DNA from: Ophiobolus disseminans
Lineage: Eukaryota; Ascomycota; Dothideomycetes; Pleosporales; Phaeosphaeriaceae
Length of the DNA stretch: 64,000 nt
Reading direction: 5' to 3'
NCBI GenBank assembly: GCA_010093685.1
Contig: MU006217.1
Coordinates: 458,911 to 522,910, forward strand
Made by a program: the position numbers and the translations under genes
Part shown: in pieces, positions 53,606 through 63,176 of the stretch
Layout of the letters: every line of letters begins with the position of its first letter
How positions within the stretch are numbered: position 1 is the stretch's first letter
The notes under the pieces: model-generated
The model's database searches: none
Seen by the model: only the letters and a program-made list of their open reading frames with translations
What the model was told of the DNA's origin: nothing

Positions 53606-54874
53606 ATGACGGCAAGAAATACGCAAGCCGCAGCACGTCCGGTAGCGGCACAAGCACCGCAAGCACCAGCGCCAGCGCCAGCACCACTGCCTCCGCTTAT
53701 AACGTTTGGAGCACCACCGGAATCGAGATCGGAGCAGTTTCTGAGTCTAACCAGGGGCCGAGGGATCCGCGCCCTTGAAGATATCACCCCGGGGAAAACC
53801 ATGATGAGGAATGTGGTGCCACTGATTGCTGTCAATACCAACGTTAATGCAAATCTCTTTGACGCGGCGGCATTCTTCCTTGGTGAGAACAACAACGTTG
53901 CAGCCAATTTGCACAGTATCATAGGATCGGCCCTGGGTAATCTAGCTCAAAATCAGTTTAACCTATTTAGAGAGCTCACAGGAAGGTTCACTAGCCCGTT
54001 CGACGTCGGCCGGGCTCCAGGATCTTTGAAAGACATACATCGCTTCGAACGCAATTCATACAACTACGCAGGACCCCATCCAAACAATAATAACCGCAAA
54101 GTTTGCTTTGTGGTCGTCTATCACCGACCGTCCTTCATAAACCACAGCTGCAAGCCCAACGCTATGGCACTCGTACTGGACAATGGCTATTTGGATTTGA
54201 TTGCCGTCCGTCACATTGGAGCGAACAGTGAGATCGAAATTGACTATATTGGAGAAGACACTTGGCTATAGACTGCCACAGTGCGGAAACAGCAATTCTC
54301 TCACAATTATGGAATTCAATGCAAGTGCGAATGTTGCACGGACGTCGACTACGCTGGCAAGAAATCCAACGCAGACCGCGCAAAGCTTCGCGGTCTCAGA
54401 CAGGGCCTAGGCTTCCCTCCGCACACAGCAGTGGCTGCACCGACATTCGCACAGAAGATAAAGATGCTCGCAGATGCCAAGGAATATGTCGTTCTGGTTG
54501 AAAACGTTGTTGGCCAGGATCTCAGACTCATCAAAGCGTACGTGAAAAGCTTTCCCTCCGAGCGCAAATGCTAATCTTTGGACTATAGCCAGCTAAGACT
54601 CTCCCAAGCGCATATCGACCTTGACCAGCGGATGACAGCCTGGAATTGTTACTAGAGAGCTTTGACTGCGGCGAATATGATCTACGGCGATAACTCAGCC
54701 GAAACTCAGGAGGTACTGGCATTTCAAAATGAACACCGCCTGGGTCAAGACTCTTTAAAAGGAGTGGGTACAAGTCAAGTTATTATGCAGCTATGTAGGA
54801 TGTTGCTTTACGTGCTCATTGTACTTACCAAGAGAAGATGCGGTGTCGATGAACATCCGCTGCTTGAACTGTAG
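53606..54874 (+). pseudogene. SET-domain gene interrupted by two in-frame TAG codons
   Basis: From the ATG at 53606 the frame runs 221 residues with an Ala/Pro/Gln-rich start, TRGRGIRALEDITPGKTMM (SAM-binding turn) and FINHSCKPNAMAL (catalytic NHSC), then meets TAG at 54269-54271. The same frame continues at once with post-SET CKCECC and a helical region. A typical 51-nt intron (54538-54588; GTACGT, GCTAAT, TATAG) follows, then QLRLSQAHIDLDQRMTAWNCY, a second TAG at 54653-54655 and more helical sequence with ALTAANMIYGDNSAE to 54874. Both stops would be CAG if their T were C, the CpA-to-TpA change of repeat-induced point mutation. The catalytic half is intact. It is a recent pseudogene, a truncated enzyme, or less likely a readthrough gene. 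Confidence 0.65.
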
Positions 54875-55035
54875 CTGCCAATACTTTTCAGATGACCAGG
54901 TGGGAAACAAAGCAGAGACAGACGCGAATAAGAATGAGCAATGTGTTCTTTAGGAAACACTATGACCTTCTATCAATGCAATGTGATGACTCCCAGGCGC
55001 AAGAGATACCCCAGCTCTTATGCTCTACCTCTTCA

Positions 55036-55143
55036 TCTGCACTTATGTCCCAACCTCCCTACATCAGCATCGGTCCACAGCGTCTGCAAATTCTTCTGCA
55101 CTTTTATTCCAACCGCTTTACATCAGCATCGGTCCACGGCGTC
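55036..55143. repeat. imperfect direct repeat, 59-base period, at the 3' end of the cysteine-rich gene
   Basis: The block TCTGCACTTATGTCCCAACC through TACATCAGCATCGGTCCACAGCGTC (from 55036) recurs from 55095 with few changes. The second copy includes the stop codon and last codons of the secreted-protein gene; the first copy lies just beyond it. It looks like a local tandem duplication of the gene end. Confidence 0.75.
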
Positions 55144-55755
55144 CAAGCTTCCTGCCCTGGAGCGCCTGCGCAGCATCATCGTTAGGCTGCGCATCTCCGA
55201 ATCCGCAGCCACCGTCCCTATCCTGAGCAACGACCGGCCCAGCACACTTTCATACAAGTTAGTTGTCGCCCGCATTCAAAGTGATGGAGCTAGAGACGAA
55301 CCTTTCCAGTGTTGAATCCACAGCACCCAGCAGCACAATCAGCATCCGAAGTGCAAGGACCAGTGATGAACTGCGTTCCAGCAGCCTTGGCCGGAGCCGC
55401 GCCCTGGTTCGCGTTTCCTGCGCCGACATTGGGAGCAGGCGCAGGGGTAACGGGAGCCGCAGCCTGGTTGGCATTTCCTGCCACGCCGTTGAGAGCGTTG
55501 TCGTTGGGCTGGGCGTTGCCGAAGCCGCAGGACTCGCCGCGCTCTTTGGCGACGAAGGGAGCCGCGCATTTGCCGGAGGTGAAGCCGCAGCAGCCGGAAG
55601 CGCATGCAGCGTCGGAGGCACAGACACCAGTGATGAACTGGAGGTTTTGGGCGGCGACGCAGAGCGAGACTGTGAATGTTAGTGGTGGTAGTTGTGATTG
55701 GAAAACGGGATATCCTACAGCTCATAAGAGCAATGAACTTGAAGATAGGAGCCAT
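55118..55755 (-). CDS. small secreted protein with two cysteine-rich modules, 3 exons
   Basis: Exons 55755-55719, 55669-55302 and 55246-55118 (introns 49 and 55 nt) encode 177 residues. MAPIFKFIALMSFSLCVAA is a signal peptide split by intron 1. Two copies of one module follow: QFITGVCASDAACASGCCGF...KCAAPFVA...CGFGNAQPNDNA (about 24-75) and QFITGPCTSDADCAAGCCGF...KCAGPVVA...CGFGDAQPNDDA (about 115-165). They are joined by a Pro/Ala/Asn-rich linker with GNANQ repeats. Each module has seven cysteines with the same spacing. This resembles biotrophy-associated secreted protein 2-like candidate effectors of plant-associated ascomycetes, where single-module forms are usual. Intron 2 sits just before a module's C(A)(A/G)P segment. 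The role outside the cell is inference. Confidence 0.72.
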
Positions 55756-57235
55756 TTTAAAGGTGGTGACAAAGTTTCGAAACCGAAAAGTTTTAAGAGG
55801 TAAAGGATAGTGGTATAAAAATGTAAGGACCGGCCTAAGACTTCACTAGGAAGAAAAGATAGTAAGTAAAGAAGGTAGTAAGGAACTGAAGATGCTGATT
55901 GATGCTGGATATCGAATCCACAATCTGCGCCCATCGAATATATACAAACCTCCCTCCCAAGACGACTCACTCTGACACTGCCCCAACATCCTAGGCGCGC
56001 ATCCCGAAACAGCAACAGTCACTGAGGCTCCCACTGCCCGGACCCGACGATCCGCGTAGCGACCAGAGGGCAAGGTAGCATCGCCAGCGGTGTTGGCGTA
56101 GCGCTGAACAACGCGTTTCGGAACGCATTTAGTTTGCGAATGGGGCGAATACGATGAACATTATGTGCGCGGGTATATAAACGCAATCACCAAGGAGGGA
56201 TGGACGTTGCAGTGTGGATTATGCGTTTGCACTTCGGAGTTGTGGTTGGAAGAGAGGGAAGAAGGATGATGATGCTCAAGCGAGCCAATTATGATTGAAC
56301 AGCCTCACTCACTCCCCGCCCAGCCACGACGCACCAGGCGTCGTCAGGCACTGCAAGTTTCCGATCTGTCTGAGGAGCAATGCCACCCAGATCTAGATGG
56401 CGTAGTCGGATCCGGGGGCATGGCGGCATGATGCCGTCGGGAAGGCTCATACCGAACGGGTTGCACGTATCCTTGTCTGGCGCTCGGAACGTTTGGACTC
56501 CGTACGAAACCTACACTCGAACGTTAAAATTACCTGAATAGGAAGGATTGCAGAACTACGCCGTGCGGAACCCTGTTCACTATCGGGTGGCACGGTATTT
56601 GCCATGTGATCGCTGATACAGCTCTTCAACGATTTACATAACTGTACGATGGACGTACACCACATATGTTCGCACGCAGTGCATAGACAGATGAAAAGAA
56701 GACAAGAGAAATAGCCCTCTAACGTCTACCTCAAATGAAGCCTGTCGATATGTTCCATGGGTCTCCGATGGGTTAATGTGTTGCGAGATCTTCGATTGCA
56801 CTTGCATGTGACATCCGCAGCCGTTAAGGTGACAGGCTCTCTCCACCCAACATCTCTCCACCACGCTAACCCACCATCAACACAGCATCCTCATTCAGAC
56901 CACAACAAGAACAGTGTATGAAATGATAGGGTTTCAAATAACAGTTTGTACTCTGAAGCTAAAATCCCCCGATTATTCACAGTCCGTTCGGTACTGCACT
57001 ACCACTTTGTTCTCAGCGGACGAAAGCCTTGCCTAGTAGAAGATAAACGATCAAGCTCACAAGGTCATGATTAGAACACTTGCAGACTGTTCTACATCGT
57101 AAGTCAACCTCACCCCAAGAAAACGCCAACGTTTTGTAGTCGGTTTTCATCGCACTCTCTCACCACAAACCCGCCTACCACGAACACATACACAACAACA
57201 GCATCAAAGCAACAAAGCAATCATATACAATACTA
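55756..57235. other. intergenic, promoter of the two-module secreted protein; no further gene seen
   Basis: About 1.5 kb. A TATATA (55938-55943) stands about 185 bases upstream of the secreted-protein start. Short open frames beyond it lack support. Confidence 0.45.
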
Positions 57236-57553
57236 ATGTCTCTCTCTGCTATCGCAGCTCATTACGCGATTGAATATCAAATATATACAACTCCTACTCA
57301 TACCATCCAATACTCTACACCAGTGAATGCAAATCCCCAAATGCACCTTGAGTCGCCAGTCAAAGGAAAACGCCTATCTTTACTCCCGAACAGCCAGTAC
57401 AGCCCGAAAAAGCGACCGCTCGGCGAAACTCTAAAAAAGTCTCCACTCTTTAGAGATGGAACCGGAGGGGATGTGCACGCTACCCAGTCTCGGTCCCACG
57501 GCATACGCGCTGCACGAAAACGCATCATGCAGGTTGACGTGACGCAAAGATAA
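57236..57553 (+). CDS. small basic protein of unknown function (possible gene)
   Basis: A 105-residue frame with an ATG at 57236 preceded by a C/A-rich, 5'-UTR-like sequence. The product is hydrophilic and has several proline-directed Ser sites (SPVKGKR, SPKKRP, KKSPLF), reminiscent of CDK-regulated or DNA-associated disordered proteins. There are no Cys pairs, signal peptide or membrane segments. It may be real because of its regular composition, but no family is recognised. Confidence 0.4.
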   Translation: MSLSAIAAHYAIEYQIYTTPTHTIQYSTPVNANPQMHLESPVKGKRLSLLPNSQYSPKKRPLGETLKKSPLFRDGTGGDVHATQSRSHGIRAARKRIMQVDVTQR

Positions 57554-57796
57554 CCATAAAGTAGCTTGCTCCGAGAAAAACAACAATAAACAAACGTCTC
57601 GCCCCTATCACTTCTCCTCCACCTCCTCGACTGACGGTAACTTGGTATATCTTAATTTCATCAGCGGGAGAGGCACCGTCTTTGCGCGTTCTTTTCCCGC
57701 CCCACGCACGAAGCGATACACTTCTATCGTACGCTTGAAAAGCCCACCCACACTCGGCGGTGCCTTCTGCTGGACAGGCTGTTGTTCGAGGTCCTT

Positions 57797-58987
57797 CTAG
57801 AACCTCTCTCTCGGGCCGGATCCGTGGTTTTCAAACAGGTCTTCTAAGTACGCGCTGGGTGCGCGACCGCCTGCTACATTGGTGCCTCCAGGTACGTTCA
57901 GCGACAATTGGCTCACATTGTCATTGTGGCCGTAAACGCCGCTCCTGGTGTCTCTTGGGGTGCCGAGGGTTGCGACACTATTGCGGTTGTACATTGACAG
58001 GCCGTCCCGAGATGGTGGTGCGCGGTCATATGTCCCTCGAGATGGCGGAAGTGACGGCGAACCAGCTGGCGACATGTCGGAGCGATGACTGAAACGGTTG
58101 CCGGGAGACGCGAGCGAGTTCGCGGAGAGGTTGCCAGCCAGCGACATTCCAGACATATTCCCGGTTCCACCAACATGTGTCGAAGAAGACCCCTGAGCAG
58201 GCGCTGCGTTGCCAGTGGCATAGTAACCGGCAGGAAGATAGCTCGACGAACGGTTCACTGAGTCCCGCAGACCAGCCGCACCACCTGCAGTAGGCGAGAA
58301 GAACAAAGAAGAAGCCGATTTGCCCGGAGGCGTTCCGAGAGGTGCCTGAGCATATGGCTTCGAGGTCTTGGCCATGGGAGCAGCGGACAGGTGGTCCAGA
58401 GACATGGTAGAGTTTGCACCCACGACATTGTACATTCCTCGCTTCTTGCCGGGGACTGCTGACATAGCCTTCATATCGGCCATGTTCTGTGCCATGGCAG
58501 CGCGCTTTACGGAGCGATGTAGCGACCATGCGACGAGCCCACGCCATGCAAGCACAGCGGCGGCGAGGAAAGCGAGGATAGCACCGACACAGATGAAGAC
58601 AGTTCCATCGGGAAGGTCCGACTTTTGCATGAACGGCGCAGCGGCGGTGTCCGGAACTTTCATGTTGGGAATACCAACACCAGCAAGTGTGGGTAGGCCA
58701 GAGAGGATGACGCCAGGTTCGACAACGGTGGGAAAGGCATTATTGTTGGTCCGACTTGGAGCCGCAGAACTTTGCGGCGCGCCTGTCGACTGTGGTGCAG
58801 CAGACGATTGTGCAGTCTGGCGGGCACTTGACTGTGGGGCGGCGGTACTTTGCGGCGCGTTCGTCGACTGATCCCCCTGTCCATCTGGCTGGGCGAGGGT
58901 GGACAGGTTCGGCAGAGGGTTACTTTGCGCAAGTACTGCCGGAGCGACGGCGAGAATGAGGCCGACGAGCCCTGTCGAGGGTCGCAT
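57797..58987 (-). CDS. single-pass cell-surface/vacuolar membrane protein, Csi2-like
   Basis: A 396-residue intronless protein starting at MRPSTGLVGLILAVAPAVLAQ, a signal peptide. A Ser/Gln/Ala-rich low-complexity ectodomain with repeated PQS(S/T) units (about 25-85) is followed by VILSGLPTLAGVGIP and PFMQKSDLPDGTVFI, a transmembrane segment (FICVGAILAFLAAAVLAWRGLVAW) and LHRSVKRAA. A long Ser/Gly/Pro-rich cytoplasmic tail closes the protein. The layout and the juxtamembrane motifs match the fungal Csi2-like family, linked in yeast to chitin deposition. The frame is open upstream to 59071, but the ATG at 58987 gives the best signal peptide. The S/T-rich ectodomain is probably O-glycosylated. 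Confidence 0.72.
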   Translation of the reverse strand: MRPSTGLVGLILAVAPAVLAQSNPLPNLSTLAQPDGQGDQSTNAPQSTAAPQSSARQTAQSSAAPQSTGAPQSSAAPSRTNNNAFPTVVEPGVILSGLPTLAGVGIPNMKVPDTAAAPFMQKSDLPDGTVFICVGAILAFLAAAVLAWRGLVAWSLHRSVKRAAMAQNMADMKAMSAVPGKKRGMYNVVGANSTMSLDHLSAAPMAKTSKPYAQAPLGTPPGKSASSLFFSPTAGGAAGLRDSVNRSSSYLPAGYYATGNAAPAQGSSSTHVGGTGNMSGMSLAGNLSANSLASPGNRFSHRSDMSPAGSPSLPPSRGTYDRAPPSRDGLSMYNRNSVATLGTPRDTRSGVYGHNDNVSQLSLNVPGGTNVAGGRAPSAYLEDLFENHGSGPRERF

Positions 58988-59698
58988 GGCGAAGGTAGTG
59001 AATGAGCGTGGCAACGAGACGTTGTGGTAGGGTGACGGCAGTGGATATACGGGAAGGGGATGGGGCGGCACAGACTGGTGTTTCTTTCGTCTTGCCGCGT
59101 GTCAGGAGGCGGTTGGCCCGGGGCGGGAAGCAAACGAAGGGACAGAAACTGGGTGAGTGAGATTATTACTAGGACGATGCGGGGTGAAATGAGTGACGAG
59201 CCGACTCTGTAGTGGAGAGCAGCGGGTGTGCGACGGGTTTGGTGGAGGAGGACGGGGCTGCAGGGGCGGAGTCGAGGATGTGCTTTGCTGGGCAAACCAG
59301 TCTGAGCGCCGTTTGGTGGCTTGGTGGGAGACCTAGCGATCGGAATGTCGCAATCTGGATACGACGAAAAGGACGAACAGCGAGGAAACGCAGCTCAGTA
59401 GCAATGCGAGTGACTTTGAGAACCGGGTAGCGATGGGTCACGCATCTCACGATGTTGCGATGAAGGATGCGCACGCAAACATGTCAACATATGCAGGTCA
59501 CGCAGATGTCAAATCGGCCCTGCGTTGCTTCCATGTCTATTTTAGGCGGGAGGCGTCACTGGTCCACCATCGGCGCTTCTTCCCGTTTTTCACCGACGAG
59601 TCCGCGCCGAACTCTTGGCATCGGCTAGCTCCACCAAAAAGTTCGAGCTTCGCTATCGATACTGCGACGAGCATCGACACCACGCCGCCAAAGCCATA
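58988..59698. promoter_or_regulatory. divergent upstream region of the Csi2-like gene and FCF1
   Basis: 711 bases between opposite start codons. Open frames here overlap the Csi2-like 5' region in other frames; no extra gene is supported. Confidence 0.45.
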
Positions 59699-60490
59699 AT
59701 GGGAGTTCAGAAGAAGACGCGCAAGTTTGCGCAGGTGAAACGCGTGATTGGTGAGCAGTTTCGAAGCCGGCGTGGGAAATATAGCTAATATTTTAGGTCA
59801 ACGCGATGCCAGACTGTATGCGACGATGCGCCCACCTGGAACCACACATGGGCTGATGCAGAATATAGGAAGAAGAACCAAATGGCCGGTGAGATAGAAG
59901 CAAAGAAGAAGGAGCAAGAAACCCAAGCAAAGCGAGAAATGTACGCCATTGCACTCATCATCCAATACACCAGCACTCACGCCCACCACCCTCTTCACCA
60001 GCCCTTCTACCCCACACTATCAATCTACTAACCACCCTCCAGCCCACAAGTCTCCTCCGCCCTCTTCTTCCAAGCCAACACCGCCCTCGGCCCCCCCTAC
60101 CACGTCCTCGTCGACACCAACTTCCTCTCGCACACAGTCCAAAACAAACTCGAACTCGACAAAGCCCTCATGGACCTGCTCTACGCAAAAGCCACGCCAA
60201 TCATAACATCCTGTGTCATGGCCGAGCTGGAGAAACTCGGCCCAAAGTACCGCATCGCGCTGCGCATTGCACGCGACGAGCGCTGGGAGCGCTTGAAATG
60301 TGACCACAAGGGCACGTATGCGGATGATTGTATTGTGGATCGCGTGCAGAAGCATAGGATCTATCTTGTGGCGACGAATGATCGGGACTTGAAGAGGAGG
60401 ATACGCAAGATTCCGGGTGTGCCGATTGTTAGTGTCGCAAAGGGGAAATATGTTATTGAGAGGCTGCCGGATGTGCCTGATAGTCGGTAG
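59699..60490 (+). CDS. FCF1: rRNA-processing PIN-domain protein Fcf1 (Utp24), 4 exons
   Basis: Exons 59699-59750, 59797-59815 (19 nt), 59869-59940 and 60043-60490 give 196 residues, matching the yeast protein (189). MGVQKKTRKFAQVKRVIGQRDARLKKNQ is the conserved basic start. The PIN domain has HVLVDTNFLS (first catalytic Asp), MAELEKLG (Glu) and TYADDCIVDRV with ATNDRDLKRRI (further acidic residues). Fcf1/Utp24 is the nuclease of the small-subunit processome that cleaves pre-rRNA at sites A1 and A2. The intron 2 acceptor was set at AATATAG, because the nearer GATGCAG leads to a stop. All three introns interrupt the first 60 residues. Confidence 0.92.
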
Positions 60491-60667
60491 TGATGAAGGG
60501 ACTTGTTGGTTTCACTGCATAGCGCGGCGTTGGGGCTGGGATATCAAGGCATTTAGATCACTAGATTGGAGATCAAAAGTCATATGTATCAATTGGAACA
60601 GATCACATTTCATTGTGCATTAATACGTTGTCGTCATCATAATCTAAACAGTATACCATAATCCATC

Positions 60668-63176
60668 CTACAGCCCACTCAACCCGTCAAGCAGCGCAGT
60701 CAACCCACCAACACCCATAAGCACGCCCGCCGCCTTACTTTTATTGTGGCTCTTCTTCTTTGATTCCGCAGCATACCTACTCCTCGACCTTGACCTGCGT
60801 CTCCTCCTCTCCTTCGCACTATCAGAATCCGTCGTGGAGTATTCGTCATCATACTTCGACCTCGCCGTTGGCACGGGGTACAATTGTCTTAATGGCGATT
60901 GCTGAACATTAACGTTGTAAGGCTGAAGATGCGGCGGTAATGCTGGAATGCCAAAAGTCGGATTTGGTGGGTACATGGCCTGTGGGGAGTTGTAGAGCTG
61001 CTGAGGGTACGGTCCCGGTGGCATGTGAGGTGAGTAGGGACTTTGTGGCACTGACGTCGAGTAAGGCCCTTGCGGCGGCATCGGAATCTGTAAGGCTGAT
61101 GGATGTGGATTAGGTCCATGTTGGAAGCCTGGTCCTGGCATGGACAACGAGCGATCTAGTGGAGGAGGTACCATTGGCGGGATGGGCACGGAGCTGGTAG
61201 TCCTACCCAGCGGCGGGTGAGTCTTTGACGGTACTGGAGTGCGGTCACGATCAATTTCGCTGGCTCTGCCGAACTGTTGCGGTAGCCGATTGAAAGATGA
61301 TCGTCTAACTTGGGGTGGTGGAGAAGGCGGCTTTCTTTGTCGGTAGATCTCTACTGTCCGTTCCACCAGATTCTTCACCCGTTCGAATTGCAGAGGTTTT
61401 TCGATGCAGAAGCATGTCTCGAACTTGGTGCGTCTTCCATCCTTCACATCCTTTTGAACTTGTGTGAACCTGTAGCCTGCTTCCCGGATAGCTTCCTTAC
61501 AGACCCAGCTCGCCATGATTTCGGTCCAGCTGTTCCGTTCTAAGAAGGCAACTGAAGGCAATTGTTCGGTATTGGAGCCAACAATCTTACCGTCAACATA
61601 CTTCCAGTAGTATTTGCGCGTGCAGAGTTGCCACGGTATCTCGAGATCCAGATCTTCGTCTTCTTCTTTGGCTTCTACCGCGGCTGCCGCTTCCACGGGC
61701 AGACTGCTGATGCTTGACCGAGGCGAAACTGGTGAGTCCTGCTCGTTTGAGGGGACTGGAAGGCTGTTGCGTGAGGTCCCTGGCGAAGCAGCTGGAGACA
61801 GGGGTGCTGTTGGACCGTACCTTGTTTCGCGTACAGGGATGGGAAGTGTGTTTGCGTCCATGAATAGTGGTTGTACGCCTCCAGACCTTTGCGGTGGTGC
61901 GCTCATTCGCGTTCCAGACCCTGCAAGCTTTTGTCGTTGGCATTGCTCCTCTTCATCATCTGACTCGACCATGGGCTGTCTAGACTCTCTTTGCTGCGTG
62001 CGAGACCGTCGCTCTGTTTCCTCGAGGTCTGATTTGACCTGTGGTAGACATGTCCACCGATCCAATAACCGCTCAGCCTGTGATGAAGTGACATTGCGTA
62101 CCGACACTAACCGTTTAGGCGTAGTAGATGAGGTCATATCGAGACTTCCAATATACCTGTCTTGGAAACGAAGAAGGTTACCTGGACTAGGCATGTCTCC
62201 AGCCGCAACGAGACTTTGAGAGCTGTCAGCCTCCATCAGTAACCGTGAATTGCCAATGGGCACCAGTTCGTATATGCTAATCGCTGACAGTATAGACATC
62301 TGTTGCTCAGTGATGAGGCTTTCGAGTTGAAGTCTCTCGTTCGCTACAGCCTTCGCAGTCTGTTGGGGCGAGATCGTTGGGCGAAACCTAAACCAACATT
62401 AGCAGTGCTCGATAAGGTTTGATCATGCAAAATTGATATACAAGAAGACTCGAGGTATGTCTTGCGAGGCTACGCACGCAAAATAATTGGGTATCGCATA
62501 TATGGATCAACGCGCGCTTGAAAAAAGCTTGCTGTGACTTACTTGGACCATATTATACTTTGCGCGGTGTATAAAGTCTGAAGCAGAACAGAGAGAGTAA
62601 CCCTCAAGGCTTCCAAATGTGTTGCTAGGTATACAAGTCTCGTTGTGGGAGGTTGATCTTGTCTCGACCGCTCGTGGCTATCGTAGTGGGCATCTCCATT
62701 TCGGTGGTGTTGTTCCTCGTCTGCAAGCGCAGCCAGTGACTCGAGTTCGGCTGATATAGACCGAGACTGTTCTATCACTTCTTCGAGAGTTTCAATAGCC
62801 TGCAAGAGTGATTAGCCCAGCGTCGAGAGACGGATGTCAGTAAGTCAGGGAGACTTTGGCTAAAGTAGCATCGCTTTCCGACAGTAATCATTTTGATTAC
62901 CGGGGCAGGGGTGCTTATGCCTGGCGAAGGGCGTACGGCAGCGTTGTGCCTGACTAGTGAGTTTCGACATACCTCATGAGAGGGCAATCGATCGTCCTCC
63001 TTCACGATCGTCCCTATCTGCTTCAACACTGAAGCAAAATTATTCGTTGCGCCTGCAGCCTGGATGAGGTCCTTCGCAGCCTCGTCATGGGATGAGGCAG
63101 CGACTCGGTACAATTCGAGCGCCAGGCTGGAACTCCGAGAAACGACTGGCAGTATCGCTTCCAACACAGCCATCAT
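60668..63176 (-). CDS. large disordered protein with fungal N-terminal helical domain and Gly/Leu C-terminal motif, 3 exons
   Basis: Exons 63176-62973, 62799-62543 and 62387-60668 give 726 residues. The first 140 residues are helical (LPVVSRSSSLALELYRVAA; AIETLEEVIEQSRSISAELESL) and resemble the fungal STAND N-terminal or SesA-like domains found before NACHT/ankyrin proteins. No NTPase follows. A long Ser/Pro-rich region contains a conserved-looking block (IPWQLCTRKYYWKYVDGKI to KNLVERTVEIYRQRKP, about 400-510), then a Pro/Gln/Tyr-rich tail, an RS-rich basic stretch and a hydrophobic end AGVLMGVGGLTALLDGLSGL. The exact role is unknown. The join of exon 2 to exon 3 is by phase 2 across a 155-nt intron that keeps the frame. 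Confidence 0.65.
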
